Below are positions 17,918-26,428 of a stretch of DNA of 42,296 bases, piece after piece. Origin of the DNA: Thermus caliditerrae (GTDB lineage: Bacteria; Deinococcota; Deinococci; Deinococcales; Thermaceae); NCBI RefSeq assembly GCF_021462525.1, contig NZ_JAKEDT010000016.1, positions 12,631 through 54,926 of the forward strand, read 5' to 3'. A model generated the notes under the pieces. It saw nothing but the letters and a program-made list of their open reading frames with translations, was not told the DNA's origin and searched no databases. Positions within the stretch are counted from its first letter, which is position 1, and every line of letters starts with the position of its first letter. Both the position numbers and the translations under genes were made by a program.

Positions 17918-18980
17918 GGCTCTCCTTCTGGCCCTGGGGCCCGCTTTAGCCCTGGGGTTGGGACGCTTCGCCTATGCCCTGGTCCTGCCCCTCATGCAGG
18001 GGGCCTGGGGCCTTTCCTACGCCGAGGCGGGCCTTTTGGGTAGCGCCAACACCCTGGGCTACCTCCTGGGAGCCTTCCTCAGCCACCGCCTCCTGGGGAG
18101 GACAGGCTACCGCTGGGGCTTCTTTCTGGCCCTCCTCTTTCAGGGAGCGGTACTGGCCTTCACCGGGCCCGGGGGGTTTCCCTGGGTGTTCGCCCTCAGG
18201 CTTTTCCAGGGCTTCCTGGGCGCCCTGGTCTTCGTGGGCGGGGCCGCCCTCCTCATGACCCTAGGGGGCTCGGGCCGGGCCCTGGGGGTCTACTACGGGG
18301 GCGTGGGGGTGGGGCTTCTCCTGGCCCCCTGGATCCTCCTGGGCGTGGGGAGCCCGGAAGCCGCCTGGGCCCGGCTAGGGGTTTTCAGCCTGCTCCTGGG
18401 CCTTCCGGTCCTCCACACTTGGCCCCTCTTGCGGGAACCCCCGCCCCCGGCCCGGGGGGAAGGGGGCCTGGGGCCCATCCTCCCCCTCCTCCTGGCCTAT
18501 GGCCTCTATGGGGCGGGGTACATCGGCTACATGACCTTCGTGGCGGCCGCCGTGGGGGAAGCCCTCCTCCTCTTCACCCTCCTGGGCGTAGGGGCCCTCC
18601 TCACCGGACCCCTTTGGGGTCCCTGGGTGGAGCGGGTGGGGGGAAGGCGGGGGCTTTTCCACGTGCTTCTGGTCCTCTTCTTGGGGAGCCTACCCCCTTT
18701 AGCCCAAAGCCTTCCTGCCCTCAGCGCCTTCCTCTTCGGCCTCTCCTTTTTAGGCGTCATCACCGCCCTCACCCAGGCCTTCCGCGCCCTCCTGCCCCCT
18801 TCCGCCTGGCCCAGGGCCATGGGGCTTTCCACCGCAGCCTTCGCCTTGGGGCAAGCGATGGGGCCGACGGCGGCAGGCTTCTTTGCGGAAGTAGCGGGCA
18901 CAGGGGAGGGGGCCCTCTGGGCGGCCAGCGTCCTCCTCCTCCTGGCCCTCCTGCCCGTCCTGCCCCGTCAGAGGCCGTAA
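17907..18980 (+). CDS. YbfB/YjiJ-type MFS transporter
   Basis: 357 residues, about 12 membrane helices. The N-terminus [18 protein letters not shown] is the hallmark of the YbfB/YjiJ MFS branch (MFS_4), whose substrates are poorly known. I take ATG 17907, giving [12 protein letters not shown]; the longer frame upstream lies wholly inside the permease gene. Probably co-translated with the ABC pair. Its 3' end overlaps the convergent carboxypeptidase gene by 13 nt. Confidence 0.87.
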   Translation: MATKALLLALGPALALGLGRFAYALVLPLMQGAWGLSYAEAGLLGSANTLGYLLGAFLSHRLLGRTGYRWGFFLALLFQGAVLAFTGPGGFPWVFALRLFQGFLGALVFVGGAALLMTLGGSGRALGVYYGGVGVGLLLAPWILLGVGSPEAAWARLGVFSLLLGLPVLHTWPLLREPPPPARGEGGLGPILPLLLAYGLYGAGYIGYMTFVAAAVGEALLLFTLLGVGALLTGPLWGPWVERVGGRRGLFHVLLVLFLGSLPPLAQSLPALSAFLFGLSFLGVITALTQAFRALLPPSAWPRAMGLSTAAFALGQAMGPTAAGFFAEVAGTGEGALWAASVLLLLALLPVLPRQRP

Positions 18981-20503
18981 AGGGCCCGGTACTTCCCCTC
19001 CAGGTAAGCCAAGAAGGGCTGGGCGCTGGGGGATTGGCCGGTCACCCGCTCCACCAGGGCCCTAGGCCGGAGGCGGCTCCCCTCGGCGTGGATCTTCCTC
19101 CGGCTCCAGTCCAAAAAGGGCCGGAACTCCCCCCGGCGGAAGAGGCCCTCGAGGTCCCCAAGCTCCTCCTGGGCCTTCCCGAAGAACTGGGCGGCGTAGA
19201 GGTTGCCCAGGGTGTAGGTGGGGAAGTAGCCGAAAAGCCCCCCGGACCAATGCACGTCCTGCATCACCCCGTCCTTGTAGTCCTTGGGGGCCACCCCCAG
19301 GTAGGCCCGGTACTTTTCCGCCCAGGCCCCGGGCAGGTCCTCCAGGGCAAGCTCCCCGCGGAAGAGGGCCAGCTCCAGCTCCAGGCGCACCAGGATGTGG
19401 AGGTTATAAGTGACCTCGTCGGCCTCCACCCGGATCAGGGAGGGCTCCACGGCGTTCACCGCCCGGTGGAAGTCCTCCAGGGCCACGTCCTGGAGGCTGG
19501 GGAAGAGCTCCTTGGCCCGGGGGAAGAAGCGTTCCCAGAAGCCCAGGGAGCGGCCCACCAGGTTCTCCCAGGTGCGGCTTTGCGACTCGTGCACCCCCAA
19601 GGAGACCGCCTCCCCCCTTGGGGTTCCCCAGTGCTCCTTGGGCAGGCCCTGCTCGTAGAGGGCGTGGCCCATCTCGTGCAGGGTGCCGAATATGCCGGCG
19701 TTGAAGAAGTCCTCGAAGTAGCGGGTGGTGATGCGCACGTCCCCAGGGCCGATGGAGATCTCAAAGGGGTGGGCGGTGGGGTCCAGGCGGCCCCCTTCCA
19801 GGTCGTAGCCGCAGGCCTGCAGGAGCTCCAGAGCAAAGGCCCGTTGCGCCTCTTTGGGATAGGGGCGGTGCAGGAAAGCGGTGTCGGGCCGCCTGCCGCT
19901 TCCCAGGATGCGGTCCAAGAGGCCCTGGAGGCCCTCCCTCAGCTCGGCGAAGAGGGGCACCAGTTCCGCCGCCCGCATCCCTGGCTCGTACCCATCCAGG
20001 AGGGCGTCGTAGAGCTCCCCGTAGGGCGGGTCCCCCGGAGCCACGGGGAGGGAGAAGAGGATCTCCGCCTTCTCCTTGGTGAGGGCAAAGATGCGCTTCA
20101 GGTAGGGCAGGAAGCCCCGCCAGTCGTCCCTGGGACGGGCCTCTTCCCAATAGCTTTCCCCCTCGCTCTGAGCCTGGGCCAGCTCCACCATAAGGCGCTC
20201 GGGGATGGCCCGGGCCCGCTCGTAGGCCTGCCGCCACTCCCGCACGTTCACCGCGGCATCGGAAAGGGGGTCTTGCACCAGGGAAGAACCCTCCACCACC
20301 CCTAGCCACTCCCCAATCCTGGGGTCGGTGGCCCGCTGGTGGAGAAGCCGGGCCAGGGCCGCCATCTGCCTCGCCCGGTGCTCATGGCCCTTCCTGGGGA
20401 TCATGGTGCGCTGGTCCCATGCGGCCAAAGCGCCCAAAGAGGCCAGGTAAGCCGTTTCCCTTTGAAACTCCAAAAGGTGCTGATAGGCGGTTTCCGGCGT
20501 CAC
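18968..20503 (-). CDS. M32 family thermostable metallocarboxypeptidase
   Basis: Zinc or cobalt carboxypeptidase of the Taq family, which removes most C-terminal residues except Pro. 511 residues. Metal motif HEMGH at 276-280, followed by [15 protein letters not shown] with the third ligand Glu, and [19 protein letters not shown] near the C-terminus, all diagnostic for M32. I start at GTG 20503 ([10 protein letters not shown]): TATGAT lies 6 nt upstream, and as I recall the T. thermophilus enzyme also begins MTPE. An in-frame TTG at 20530 would include the promoter. Divergent from pilD. Confidence 0.96.
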   Translation of the reverse strand: MTPETAYQHLLEFQRETAYLASLGALAAWDQRTMIPRKGHEHRARQMAALARLLHQRATDPRIGEWLGVVEGSSLVQDPLSDAAVNVREWRQAYERARAIPERLMVELAQAQSEGESYWEEARPRDDWRGFLPYLKRIFALTKEKAEILFSLPVAPGDPPYGELYDALLDGYEPGMRAAELVPLFAELREGLQGLLDRILGSGRRPDTAFLHRPYPKEAQRAFALELLQACGYDLEGGRLDPTAHPFEISIGPGDVRITTRYFEDFFNAGIFGTLHEMGHALYEQGLPKEHWGTPRGEAVSLGVHESQSRTWENLVGRSLGFWERFFPRAKELFPSLQDVALEDFHRAVNAVEPSLIRVEADEVTYNLHILVRLELELALFRGELALEDLPGAWAEKYRAYLGVAPKDYKDGVMQDVHWSGGLFGYFPTYTLGNLYAAQFFGKAQEELGDLEGLFRRGEFRPFLDWSRRKIHAEGSRLRPRALVERVTGQSPSAQPFLAYLEGKYRALYGL

Positions 20504-20509
20504 GGGGGC

Positions 20510-20515
20510 ATCATA
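20510..20515 (-). promoter_or_regulatory. -10 box of leaderless M32 gene
   Basis: TATGAT on the minus strand, 6 nt (GCCCCC) before GTG 20503. This box fixes the GTG start. Confidence 0.65.
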
Positions 20516-20554
20516 CTCCCCTCCCGCCAAAACACCGTGAAAGCCTTCCTCCCA

Positions 20555-20560
20555 TAAAAT
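20555..20560 (+). promoter_or_regulatory. -10 box of leaderless prepilin peptidase gene
   Basis: TAAAAT, 6 nt (GCCCCC) before ATG 20567. Confidence 0.65.
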
Positions 20561-20566
20561 GCCCCC

Positions 20567-21634
20567 ATGTGGCCCCTCTTCGCCCTGGTCTTAGGCCTCC
20601 TGGTGGGCTCCTTCCTGAACGTGGTCATCCATCGTCTGCCCAAAGGGGAGTCCATTGTCTTCCCCCCCTCCCGCTGCCCCCATTGCGGCCACCGCCTTGG
20701 CCCTGTGGACCTGGTCCCGGTTCTCTCCTACCTGGTCCTTGGGGGAAGGTGCCGCTACTGCCATCGCCCCATCAGCCATCGCTACCCCCTGGTGGAGGCC
20801 CTGACCGGGGGGCTTTTCCTCTTGACAAGCCTCTTTTATCCCCCTTCCTTGGAGACCCTCCTGGTCTTCGCCTTCTTGGGCCTTCTGGTAGCCCTGGCCT
20901 TCATCGACCTGGACACCTACGAGCTTCCCGACGGCCTCACCTACGGCCTCCTCTTCCTGGGGCTCCTTTCTGCCTACCTCCTCTCCTTCCCCCGCCCCTT
21001 TGTCGAGGCCCTGGACGGGGCCCTCCTCGCCGCCGGGGCCCTGGCCCTTATCGCCGGGTACGGGGGGCTTTTCCTGAGGCGCTTCCGGGAAGGGAGGGCG
21101 GAGGTGCCCGTGGGCCCCCACCAGGTGCACATGGCGGCCCTCTTCGGCACCCTCCTGGGACCAGGGGTGGGGATGGCCCTGGCCTTCCTCACCTGGGCCC
21201 TTTCGGGGCGCACCGGGAAGGCGGTGGTTCTCCCCGACAGGGTCACCCTGCCCCTTCTGCCCCTTTTCCTCCTCCTCTCCCCCCTCCTGGGCGGGGATTT
21301 CCTCGAGGCGCTGAAAGGGACCCTCCTGGCCGCAGGGGGTCTGGCCCTGGCGGGGGGGCTCTACTGGGCCTTGCGCCCCTCACCGCCAGAGACGGAAGAA
21401 GAGCCCGTGGCCATGGGCTACGGGGATGTGAAGCTTTTGGGTGCCTTGGGGGCCTGGCTTGGGCTTTACGCCTTCTTGGGGCTCTTCCTGGGGGTCTTCG
21501 CCGGGGCCCTCCTGGGCCTCCTCCTCCGCCAGCGCAAGATCCCCTTCGGCCCTTACCTGGCCTTGGGCGGGGTGGTGGCCTTCTTCTTCGGGGAAACCCT
21601 ATGGAGGGCGTACATGGCCTGGCTAGGCCTATAG
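20567..21634 (+). CDS. pilD: Type IV prepilin leader peptidase / N-methyltransferase
   Basis: Inner-membrane aspartic protease that cleaves prepilin and pseudopilin leaders and methylates the new N-terminus; in Thermus it serves pili, twitching and DNA uptake. The 355 residues carry the cytoplasmic zinc loop with CPHC and CRYC (CxxC pairs around residues 42 and 64), the first catalytic Asp in [11 protein letters not shown] and the second in [13 protein letters not shown] (GxGD). Around eight membrane helices. A central insertion (about residues 180-200) is longer than in the E. coli protein. Leaderless ATG. Confidence 0.95.
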   Translation: MWPLFALVLGLLVGSFLNVVIHRLPKGESIVFPPSRCPHCGHRLGPVDLVPVLSYLVLGGRCRYCHRPISHRYPLVEALTGGLFLLTSLFYPPSLETLLVFAFLGLLVALAFIDLDTYELPDGLTYGLLFLGLLSAYLLSFPRPFVEALDGALLAAGALALIAGYGGLFLRRFREGRAEVPVGPHQVHMAALFGTLLGPGVGMALAFLTWALSGRTGKAVVLPDRVTLPLLPLFLLLSPLLGGDFLEALKGTLLAAGGLALAGGLYWALRPSPPETEEEPVAMGYGDVKLLGALGAWLGLYAFLGLFLGVFAGALLGLLLRQRKIPFGPYLALGGVVAFFFGETLWRAYMAWLGL

Positions 21635-21635
21635 T
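21630..21635 (+). promoter_or_regulatory. -10 box of nitroreductase gene
   Basis: TATAGT, 7 nt (GGGGAGG) before ATG 21643, straddling the pilD stop. GGGGAGG abuts the ATG, too close for a ribosome site, so a leaderless start is more likely. Confidence 0.5.
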
Positions 21636-21642
21636 GGGGAGG

Positions 21643-22569
21643 ATGGCGGTGGACCTTCTTCCCATCCTGGCCCAAAGGCGCAGCGTGCGCCGCTTTAAGC
21701 CGGTGCCCATACCCGAGGAAGACTTGGAAAAGCTCCTCTTCGCCCTGCAAAGAGCCCCCACCGACGCCAGTGCCCAGCTTTACAGCGCCATCCGGATTAC
21801 GGACCCCGGGCTCAGGGAAAGGGTGGCCCAGCTTTCCGGTAACCAGGAGCACATCCGCCAGGCAGCGGAGTTCTTCGTTTTCCTGGCGGACGTCCATCGC
21901 CTGGAGAGGCTTCTCGCCTATCGGGGGGAAAGGATGGCCTTCTGGCCCAAAACCGCCTTGCACTTCGCCCTCTTAGATGCAGGGCTTGCCGCCAGCTACC
22001 TGGCCCTTACCGCTGAGGCCTTAGGTTACGGGGTCTGCTTCATCGGGGGGGTGCTGAACGGGGTGGAGGAGCTCATCAACCTCCTGGAGCTTCCCAAAGG
22101 GGTCATCCCCGCGGTGGGCCTGGCGGTGGGGGTGCCGGACGAGGCGGGCCCCCCCAGGCCCCGGCTTCCCCGGAGGCTGGTGGTGCACGAGAACCGCTAC
22201 CGCCCTTACGGGCCTGAGGACCTGGAAGCGGGCTTCCAGGCCATGGCCCCCTACAGCCGCGTGGGAGACTGGGGGAGGGTGCTCAAGCGCTACTTCGCCC
22301 AGGGCGGGGCCATGGAGGGGCGGGAAGGACCTTATGGCCGGGCCCTCGCCCGCCAGGGCTTTGACCCCGACCTGCCCCAAGGCGCCCCCTTCTACTCCCT
22401 GGGAGCCCTCCTGGAGGAGGCCCTGAGGGAGGCCCGGGGGGTGCTCTTCCGGGAGGGAGAGGCCTGGCTGGAGCGGGAGACCGAGGCCTTCCGCGGGGAG
22501 GGTCGGCCCGGGGAGGCCCTCCTCACCGCCCTCGGGAAGGCCCGGGGAGAGATCAAAGACTGGCCCTGA
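21643..22569 (+). CDS. Nitroreductase family FMN oxidoreductase with C-terminal extension
   Basis: 308 residues. The N-terminal 200 form a nitroreductase domain with the FMN-binding LAQRRSVRRFKP at residues 8-19, APTDASAQLY and LGYGVCFIGGVLNGVEELI. The last 100 residues (from about 205) are an extra charged segment containing RLVVHENRYRPYG and several Glu/Arg stretches; this resembles the longer NfsA-like group, though I cannot align it here. Likely reduces quinones, flavins or nitro compounds with NAD(P)H. The 3' end faces the NlpC gene with a 15-nt gap. Confidence 0.85.
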   Translation: MAVDLLPILAQRRSVRRFKPVPIPEEDLEKLLFALQRAPTDASAQLYSAIRITDPGLRERVAQLSGNQEHIRQAAEFFVFLADVHRLERLLAYRGERMAFWPKTALHFALLDAGLAASYLALTAEALGYGVCFIGGVLNGVEELINLLELPKGVIPAVGLAVGVPDEAGPPRPRLPRRLVVHENRYRPYGPEDLEAGFQAMAPYSRVGDWGRVLKRYFAQGGAMEGREGPYGRALARQGFDPDLPQGAPFYSLGALLEEALREARGVLFREGEAWLERETEAFRGEGRPGEALLTALGKARGEIKDWP

Positions 22570-22584
22570 GGCCCCGGCGGGCAC

Positions 22585-23391
22585 CTATTTCCCCGCCTCC
22601 TGCACCACCCGCCGGGCGCCCCGGTAGGCCTTCTGATAGAAGGGGGCCTCGAGGCTCTCGATGACCACCCGGCTCCCGTAGCTAGAGGCGTGGGCGAAGA
22701 CACCCCGGCCCAGGTAGATGCCCACGTGGTCCACTTCCTTGCCCCCGAAGCTGAAGAAGACCAGGTCCCCAGGGCGCAGGGTGTCCGCCGGAGGCAGGGT
22801 GCGGAACTGTTCCCGGCTGGTGCGGGGCAGGGCCACCCCCAGCTCGGCGTAGACCTGGGCCACGAAGGCGGAGCAGTCCAGGGAGGTGGGGGAGCTGGCC
22901 CCATACTTGTAGGGCACCCCCAGGTAGCGGAGGACCACCTTCAGAAGGGGGCTTTCCGGGTCGTAGTCCTCCTTGGCGTCCGAAGGGGGCTCCGTTTGGC
23001 GTTCCCCAGGAAGGGCTGCAGGGGCCTCCTCCCCCGGAGCTAGCGCCTGACCGGAGGCCCCAGGAAGCTTGAGCACCTGCCCCACCCGGATCTCCGGGGA
23101 AGCGAGGCCGTTGAGGCGCATCAGGTCTTCCACCGTGGTGCCATAGCGCCGGGCCAGGGAGAAGAGGGTGTCCCCGGGGGCCACCACGTGGGTGCGCTCT
23201 GTTTTCTCCGGGAGCCTGAGCACCTGGCCGGGTTGGATGAGGAAGCTCTCCAGCCCGTTCAGGCGCATGAGCTCCTCCACCGTGGTGCCGTAGCGCCGGG
23301 CCAGGGAGAAGAGGGTGTCCCCAGGAGCCACGGTATGGGTCTGGGCCAGGGCCAGGGAGAGGAAGAGGGCCAGAACCAGACCGCGGGGCAT
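22585..23391 (-). CDS. Secreted LysM x2 - NlpC/P60 cell-wall endopeptidase
   Basis: 268 residues. A signal peptide ([16 protein letters not shown]) is followed by two LysM repeats at about 18-60 and 67-109, which bind N-acetylglucosamine strands, a Pro/Glu-rich linker, and an NlpC/P60 domain from about 150. The catalytic Cys is in [12 protein letters not shown] and the His in [12 protein letters not shown]. Such enzymes cut D-Glu-diamino-acid bonds in peptidoglycan peptides. The two LysM repeats are near identical in DNA too. Divergent from tRNA-Trp; a -10 box sits 6 nt before ATG. Confidence 0.94.
   Translation of the reverse strand: MPRGLVLALFLSLALAQTHTVAPGDTLFSLARRYGTTVEELMRLNGLESFLIQPGQVLRLPEKTERTHVVAPGDTLFSLARRYGTTVEDLMRLNGLASPEIRVGQVLKLPGASGQALAPGEEAPAALPGERQTEPPSDAKEDYDPESPLLKVVLRYLGVPYKYGASSPTSLDCSAFVAQVYAELGVALPRTSREQFRTLPPADTLRPGDLVFFSFGGKEVDHVGIYLGRGVFAHASSYGSRVVIESLEAPFYQKAYRGARRVVQEAGK
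23130..23322. repeat. Direct repeat encoding the LysM pair
   Basis: A 46-nt block at 23130-23175 recurs at 23277-23322 with one mismatch by eye. The offset is 147 nt, exactly 49 codons, matching the period of the two LysM domains. Recent duplication or ongoing gene conversion. Confidence 0.8.
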
Positions 23392-23397
23392 GGCCCC

Positions 23398-23403
23398 ATT
23401 CTA
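23398..23403 (-). promoter_or_regulatory. -10 box of leaderless NlpC/P60 gene
   Basis: TAGAAT on the minus strand, 6 nt (GGGGCC) before ATG 23391. Confidence 0.6.
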
Positions 23404-23418
23404 TGCCCGCCGCGCCCC

Positions 23419-23447
23419 TTGGCCTCCACCAAAGGGTGTGCTACAAT
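23419..23447 (+). promoter_or_regulatory. Promoter of tRNA-Trp
   Basis: TTGGCC (23419-23424), a 17-nt spacer ending TGC, and TACAAT (23442-23447): good -35, -10 and extended-10 TG. The predicted start lies a few bases before the mature 5' end at 23460. Confidence 0.8.
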
Positions 23448-23459
23448 CCCTGGAGGCGG

Positions 23460-23535
23460 GGGCCGTTAGCTCAACTGGCAGAGCACCGGTCTCCAAAACC
23501 GGGGGTTGGAGGTTCGAGTCCTTCACGGCCCGCCA
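23460..23535 (+). tRNA. tRNA-Trp (CCA)
   Basis: A 76-nt cloverleaf. Acceptor GGGCCGT pairs with ACGGCCC; the D arm is GCTCAACTGGCAGAGC; the anticodon loop CTCCAAA gives CCA; the T arm begins GGAGGTTCGAGTCC. Discriminator G and an encoded CCA end the gene at 23535. It is followed within 3 nt by an intrinsic terminator and then by the GidA-related gene. The usual rpmG-secE-nusG neighbours of tRNA-Trp lie far away at 41.3-42.2 kb. Confidence 0.97.
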
Positions 23536-23537
23536 AA

Positions 23538-23558
23538 CGGCCCTTCGGGGCCTTTTTT
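23538..23558 (+). terminator. Intrinsic terminator of tRNA-Trp
   Basis: Stem GGCCC / GGGCC with a TTCG loop, then six T (23553-23558). It ends 4 nt before the ATG of the next gene, so that gene depends on read-through or an unseen promoter. Confidence 0.9.
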
Positions 23559-23562
23559 CGTT

Positions 23563-24261
23563 ATGGGCGCGTATCAGGTCCTCATCGTGGGGGCGGGCTT
23601 CGCGGGGAGCGAGGCCGCCTACCGGCTGGCGCAAGAAGGGGTGCGGGTGGGCCTCCTCACCCAGAGCCTGGACTCGGTGATGATGCCCTTCCTCCCCCCA
23701 AAGCCCCCCTTTCCCCAAGGGAGCCTGCTGGAAAGGGCCTATGACCCCAAGGATGAGCGGCTTTGGGCCTTCCACGCCCGGGCCAAGTACCTGCTGGAGG
23801 CCGAAAGGAACCTGCACCTTTTCCAGGCCACGGCCACGGGCCTCCTCTTGGAGGGAAGCCGCGTGGTGGGGGTGAGCACCTGGGAAGGCCCCCCGGTGGA
23901 GGCGGAACGGGTGGTGCTGGCGGTGGGGAGCTTCCTGGGGGCTAGGCTCCGGATAGGGGAGGTGGAGGAGGAGGCGGGGAGGCTTTCCGAGGCCAGCTAC
24001 CCCGACCTTTTCCAGCACCTCCTGGCCCTGGGCTTCCGCTTCCTGGAGCGGGAGGGCGAGGTACCCGAAACCCCCACCACCCCGGGCTACCGGGTGCGCT
24101 ACCACGCCTTCCACCCTGAGGAGTGGGAAGCGGCCACCTTCCGCTTGAAGCGGCTAGAGAGGCTCTACGGCCTAGGGCTTTGCGTGCGGGAAGGGGACTA
24201 CGCCCTCATGAGCCAAGAGGGCCTGCGCCTGGCGGAGCACCTTCTCCATGAGCTTGGGTAG
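23563..24261 (+). CDS. GidA (MnmG)-related small FAD protein
   Basis: 232 residues, matching only the FAD-binding part of MnmG/GidA, the tRNA wobble-uridine modification enzyme. The N-terminus YQVLIVGAGFAGSEAAYRLA is a dinucleotide-binding fold; ERVVLAVGSFLGARLRIGE and LALGFRFLEREGEVPETPTTPGYR fit the MnmG insert. A T. thermophilus protein of this size has, as I recall, a solved structure labelled 'GidA-related'; its role is unknown. I start at ATG 23563, after the tRNA-Trp terminator. Its last 90 nt overlap the 3' end of mutY. Confidence 0.85.
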   Translation: MGAYQVLIVGAGFAGSEAAYRLAQEGVRVGLLTQSLDSVMMPFLPPKPPFPQGSLLERAYDPKDERLWAFHARAKYLLEAERNLHLFQATATGLLLEGSRVVGVSTWEGPPVEAERVVLAVGSFLGARLRIGEVEEEAGRLSEASYPDLFQHLLALGFRFLEREGEVPETPTTPGYRVRYHAFHPEEWEAATFRLKRLERLYGLGLCVREGDYALMSQEGLRLAEHLLHELG

Positions 24262-25155
24262 GGGCTTCTCCCAGGGGTCCTCCCCCTCCCCTTCCCAGGG
24301 GGCCAGGTAGACCTGGACCTCGAGGCGGCGGTGGGTGAGGGCGTGGCGCACCTTCCCCGCAGGCCTGGGGGCCACCCCGAAGGCCTGGGCCCGCTCGGGG
24401 AGCTCCTCCAGGGGGAAAAGCGGCACCCCGTATAGCCCTTGGAAGCGCCCGGAAAGCCGCTCCAGGTGGACCCCCTTCCGCCCCAGGAGGACCAAAGCCG
24501 CCAGGGCCTCCTCCCGGACGGCCCGACGCCGGGGCCTGGGGTAGCGCTCCGGCTCCTCCTGGCCCCGGCAGAAGGCCCTAAGGGGGCAGGCCAGGCAGCG
24601 GGGGGCTTTGGGGAGGCAGACCATGGCCCCCAGGTCCATGAGGGCCTGGTTCCAAACCCCCGGGTCTTCCCCTTGCGGCAGAAGGCGTTGCGCCAGGTCC
24701 TGAAGCACCTTAGGGGCGGGGTCTTCCAAGGCGAAGAGCCGGGAAAGGACCCTCCTTATGTTCCCGTCCACCGCCGCCACCCGCTCCCCAAAGGCCATGG
24801 AGGCCACCGCCGCCGCAGTGTAGGGGCCGAGGCCGGGAAGCTTCAGGAGCTCGGCGTAGCTTCGGGGCAGGGCCTCCACCTCCTGGGCCAGGCGGTGGAG
24901 GTTCACCGCCCGGCGGTAGTAGCCCGCCCCCTGCCAAACCTTGAGCACCTCCTCCAAGGAGGCTGCCCGCAAGGCGGCAAGGGTGGGGAAGCGCTCCAGG
25001 AAGCGGCGGTAGTAGGGCATGGCCTGCTCCACCCGCGTCTGCTGGAGGAGGACCTCGGCCACCAAAACCCGGTAGGGGTCCTTCTCCCCCCGCCAGGGAA
25101 GGGTACGGGCCTGCTCCCGGTACCAGGCGAGGAGGGCCTTCTGCCAGGCTTCCAT
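24172..25155 (-). CDS. mutY: Adenine DNA glycosylase
   Basis: Removes adenine mispaired with 8-oxoguanine. 327 residues. Motifs: catalytic Glu34 in VAEVLLQQTRV; helix-hairpin-helix LLKLPGLGPYTAAAV; catalytic Asp130 in AAVDGNIRRVLSRL; 4Fe-4S cysteines C180, C187, C190 and C196 in CLPKAPRCLACPLRAFC. The C-terminal 120 residues form the Nudix-like 8-oxoG recognition domain. I start at ATG 25155 (MEAWQKALLAW); upstream codons overlap the neighbour. The final 90 nt run antisense to the GidA-related gene. Confidence 0.95.
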   Translation of the reverse strand: MEAWQKALLAWYREQARTLPWRGEKDPYRVLVAEVLLQQTRVEQAMPYYRRFLERFPTLAALRAASLEEVLKVWQGAGYYRRAVNLHRLAQEVEALPRSYAELLKLPGLGPYTAAAVASMAFGERVAAVDGNIRRVLSRLFALEDPAPKVLQDLAQRLLPQGEDPGVWNQALMDLGAMVCLPKAPRCLACPLRAFCRGQEEPERYPRPRRRAVREEALAALVLLGRKGVHLERLSGRFQGLYGVPLFPLEELPERAQAFGVAPRPAGKVRHALTHRRLEVQVYLAPWEGEGEDPWEKPLPKLMEKVLRQAQALLAHEGVVPFPHAKP

Positions 25156-25175
25156 GGGAAGTAGGACCTTCGCGG

Positions 25176-25586
25176 TCAAAGGGAAAAGAGCCGCCGGTGT
25201 TCCACCATGAGGCAACGGTCCGCCACCACCAGGAGGCCCGCCTGCCTCAAGGCGGCCTCAAAGGCAGGGTGGCGGATGCCCGACTGGAGCCACACCATCC
25301 CAGGGCGGAGGGCCAGAACCTCCTCCAGATGGCCCATGAGGGCCTCCGGGGGGCGGAAGATGTCCAAGATGTCCACGGGCTCGAGGATCTCCCCCAGGCT
25401 TCCCGCCACCTTGGTCCCGAAAAGCTCCTCTCCCCTAAAGCGGGGGTTCACGGGCAGGAGGCGGTAGCCCTGCTCGAAGAGGTACTTGGGCACGTAGTGG
25501 GCAGGGCGAAGGGGATCCTTGTGGGCCCCGAGGACGGCGATGGTGCGCGCCCTTTCCAAGTAGGCTTTGAGCTCCGCATCCGTCAT
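25176..25586 (-). CDS. CoA-binding domain protein (YccU-like)
   Basis: 136 residues forming one Rossmann-like CoA-binding domain. The motif RTIAVLGAHKDPLRPAHYVPKYL and the later YRLLPVNPRF are typical of the family, which resembles the N-terminal domain of succinyl-CoA synthetase alpha. The role is unknown; CoA binding has been seen in crystal structures of relatives. ATG 25586 overlaps the nadE stop by 4 nt; mutY starts 20 nt downstream. It is therefore in the nitrilase-nadE-mutY operon. Confidence 0.85.
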   Translation of the reverse strand: MTDAELKAYLERARTIAVLGAHKDPLRPAHYVPKYLFEQGYRLLPVNPRFRGEELFGTKVAGSLGEILEPVDILDIFRPPEALMGHLEEVLALRPGMVWLQSGIRHPAFEAALRQAGLLVVADRCLMVEHRRLFSL

Positions 25587-26428
25587 GGCCGGTAGTCCAA
25601 GGGGCGGAGGTAGAACTCCCCGATGGCGGTGGAGGAAAGAAGCGCCACGGTGGGCAGGGCCCGCTTCCAGTGGGTGCGGTTCACCCGCTCCTTGACCCGC
25701 GCGATCTCCTCAGGGGTGTAGCCCAGGCTCTCGATGTAGGCGTCAGGGTAGCCCTTCAGGTAGTGCTCCAGGATGACGTCGGCCCGCAGGTAGCGCACCC
25801 CCAGGTCGGCCTCGTCCGTCTGGCCCGGGATGAGGTCGGCGGTGGGGGCCTTGGCCACCACCGCCTCGGGCACCCCAAGAAAGCGGGCCAGGGCCCAGAC
25901 CTGGGTCTTGTAGAGGTCCCCCAAGGGGTTCACAGGGGGGGTATCGTCCCCGTGCCAGGTGAAGTAGCCGAAAAGCCTTTCCGTCTTGTTGCCCGTGCCC
26001 AAGGGCAAGGCCCCGTAGGCCTGGGACTTGTCGAAGAGCACGATCATGCGGGCCCGGGCCATGACGTTGCCCTTGCGGTGAGGGGTGAGGTCCGGGGTTT
26101 GCGTGGCGTAGCCCTCCACCATGGGGGTGATGTCCACCTCCTCCAGGGCCACCCCAAAGGCCTCCGCCACCAGGTGGGCGTGCTCCCGGGAAAGGGGGCT
26201 ACTTTCCCGATGGGGCAGGAAGAGGGCATGGACCCTTTCAGGCCCCAGGGCCCGCACCGCCAGGGCTAAGGTGGTGGCGGAGTCCACCCCTCCCGAGACG
26301 GCCACGACGGCCTTTTCGTAGCCCCGCCAGGCGAGCTCTTCCCGTATGAAGCGGGTGAGGAAGTCAGCCACCAGGGGCCAGTTGAGCTCTAGGGTCTCCT
26401 GGGCCTTGGGAGCTTCCAGAACGGTCAT
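25583..26428 (-). CDS. nadE: NAD+ synthetase (ammonia channel or NH3-dependent form)
   Basis: Final step of NAD synthesis: amidation of deamido-NAD with ATP. 281 residues. The ATP pyrophosphatase loop SGGVDS is at 45-50. Family signatures are GTGNKTERLFGYFTWHGDD, NPLGDLYKTQVWALA and PTADLIPGQTDEADLG. It lacks a fused glutaminase domain, so alone it would use ammonia. The gene immediately upstream, overlapping by 4 nt, encodes a nitrilase-type protein with a NadE-glutaminase-like active site that could deliver ammonia. Confidence 0.95.
   Translation of the reverse strand: MTVLEAPKAQETLELNWPLVADFLTRFIREELAWRGYEKAVVAVSGGVDSATTLALAVRALGPERVHALFLPHRESSPLSREHAHLVAEAFGVALEEVDITPMVEGYATQTPDLTPHRKGNVMARARMIVLFDKSQAYGALPLGTGNKTERLFGYFTWHGDDTPPVNPLGDLYKTQVWALARFLGVPEAVVAKAPTADLIPGQTDEADLGVRYLRADVILEHYLKGYPDAYIESLGYTPEEIARVKERVNRTHWKRALPTVALLSSTAIGEFYLRPLDYRP

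Noticed and set aside
16267..18980. ABC plus MFS block as a biosynthetic or resistance island
   Set aside because: Composition and codon use look like the neighbours and no biosynthetic gene is present; treated as ordinary export genes.
18419..20305. 628-aa plus-strand open frame opposite the MFS and M32 genes
   Set aside because: Composition is Pro/Gly/Arg-rich with no domain; it is the antisense shadow of two well-supported genes in GC-rich DNA.
20419..21642. Long upstream extension of the nitroreductase frame
   Set aside because: It crosses the pilD gene and its promoter; the extension is low-complexity Pro/Gly/Arg. The FMN-domain start and the -10 box at 21630 support ATG 21643.
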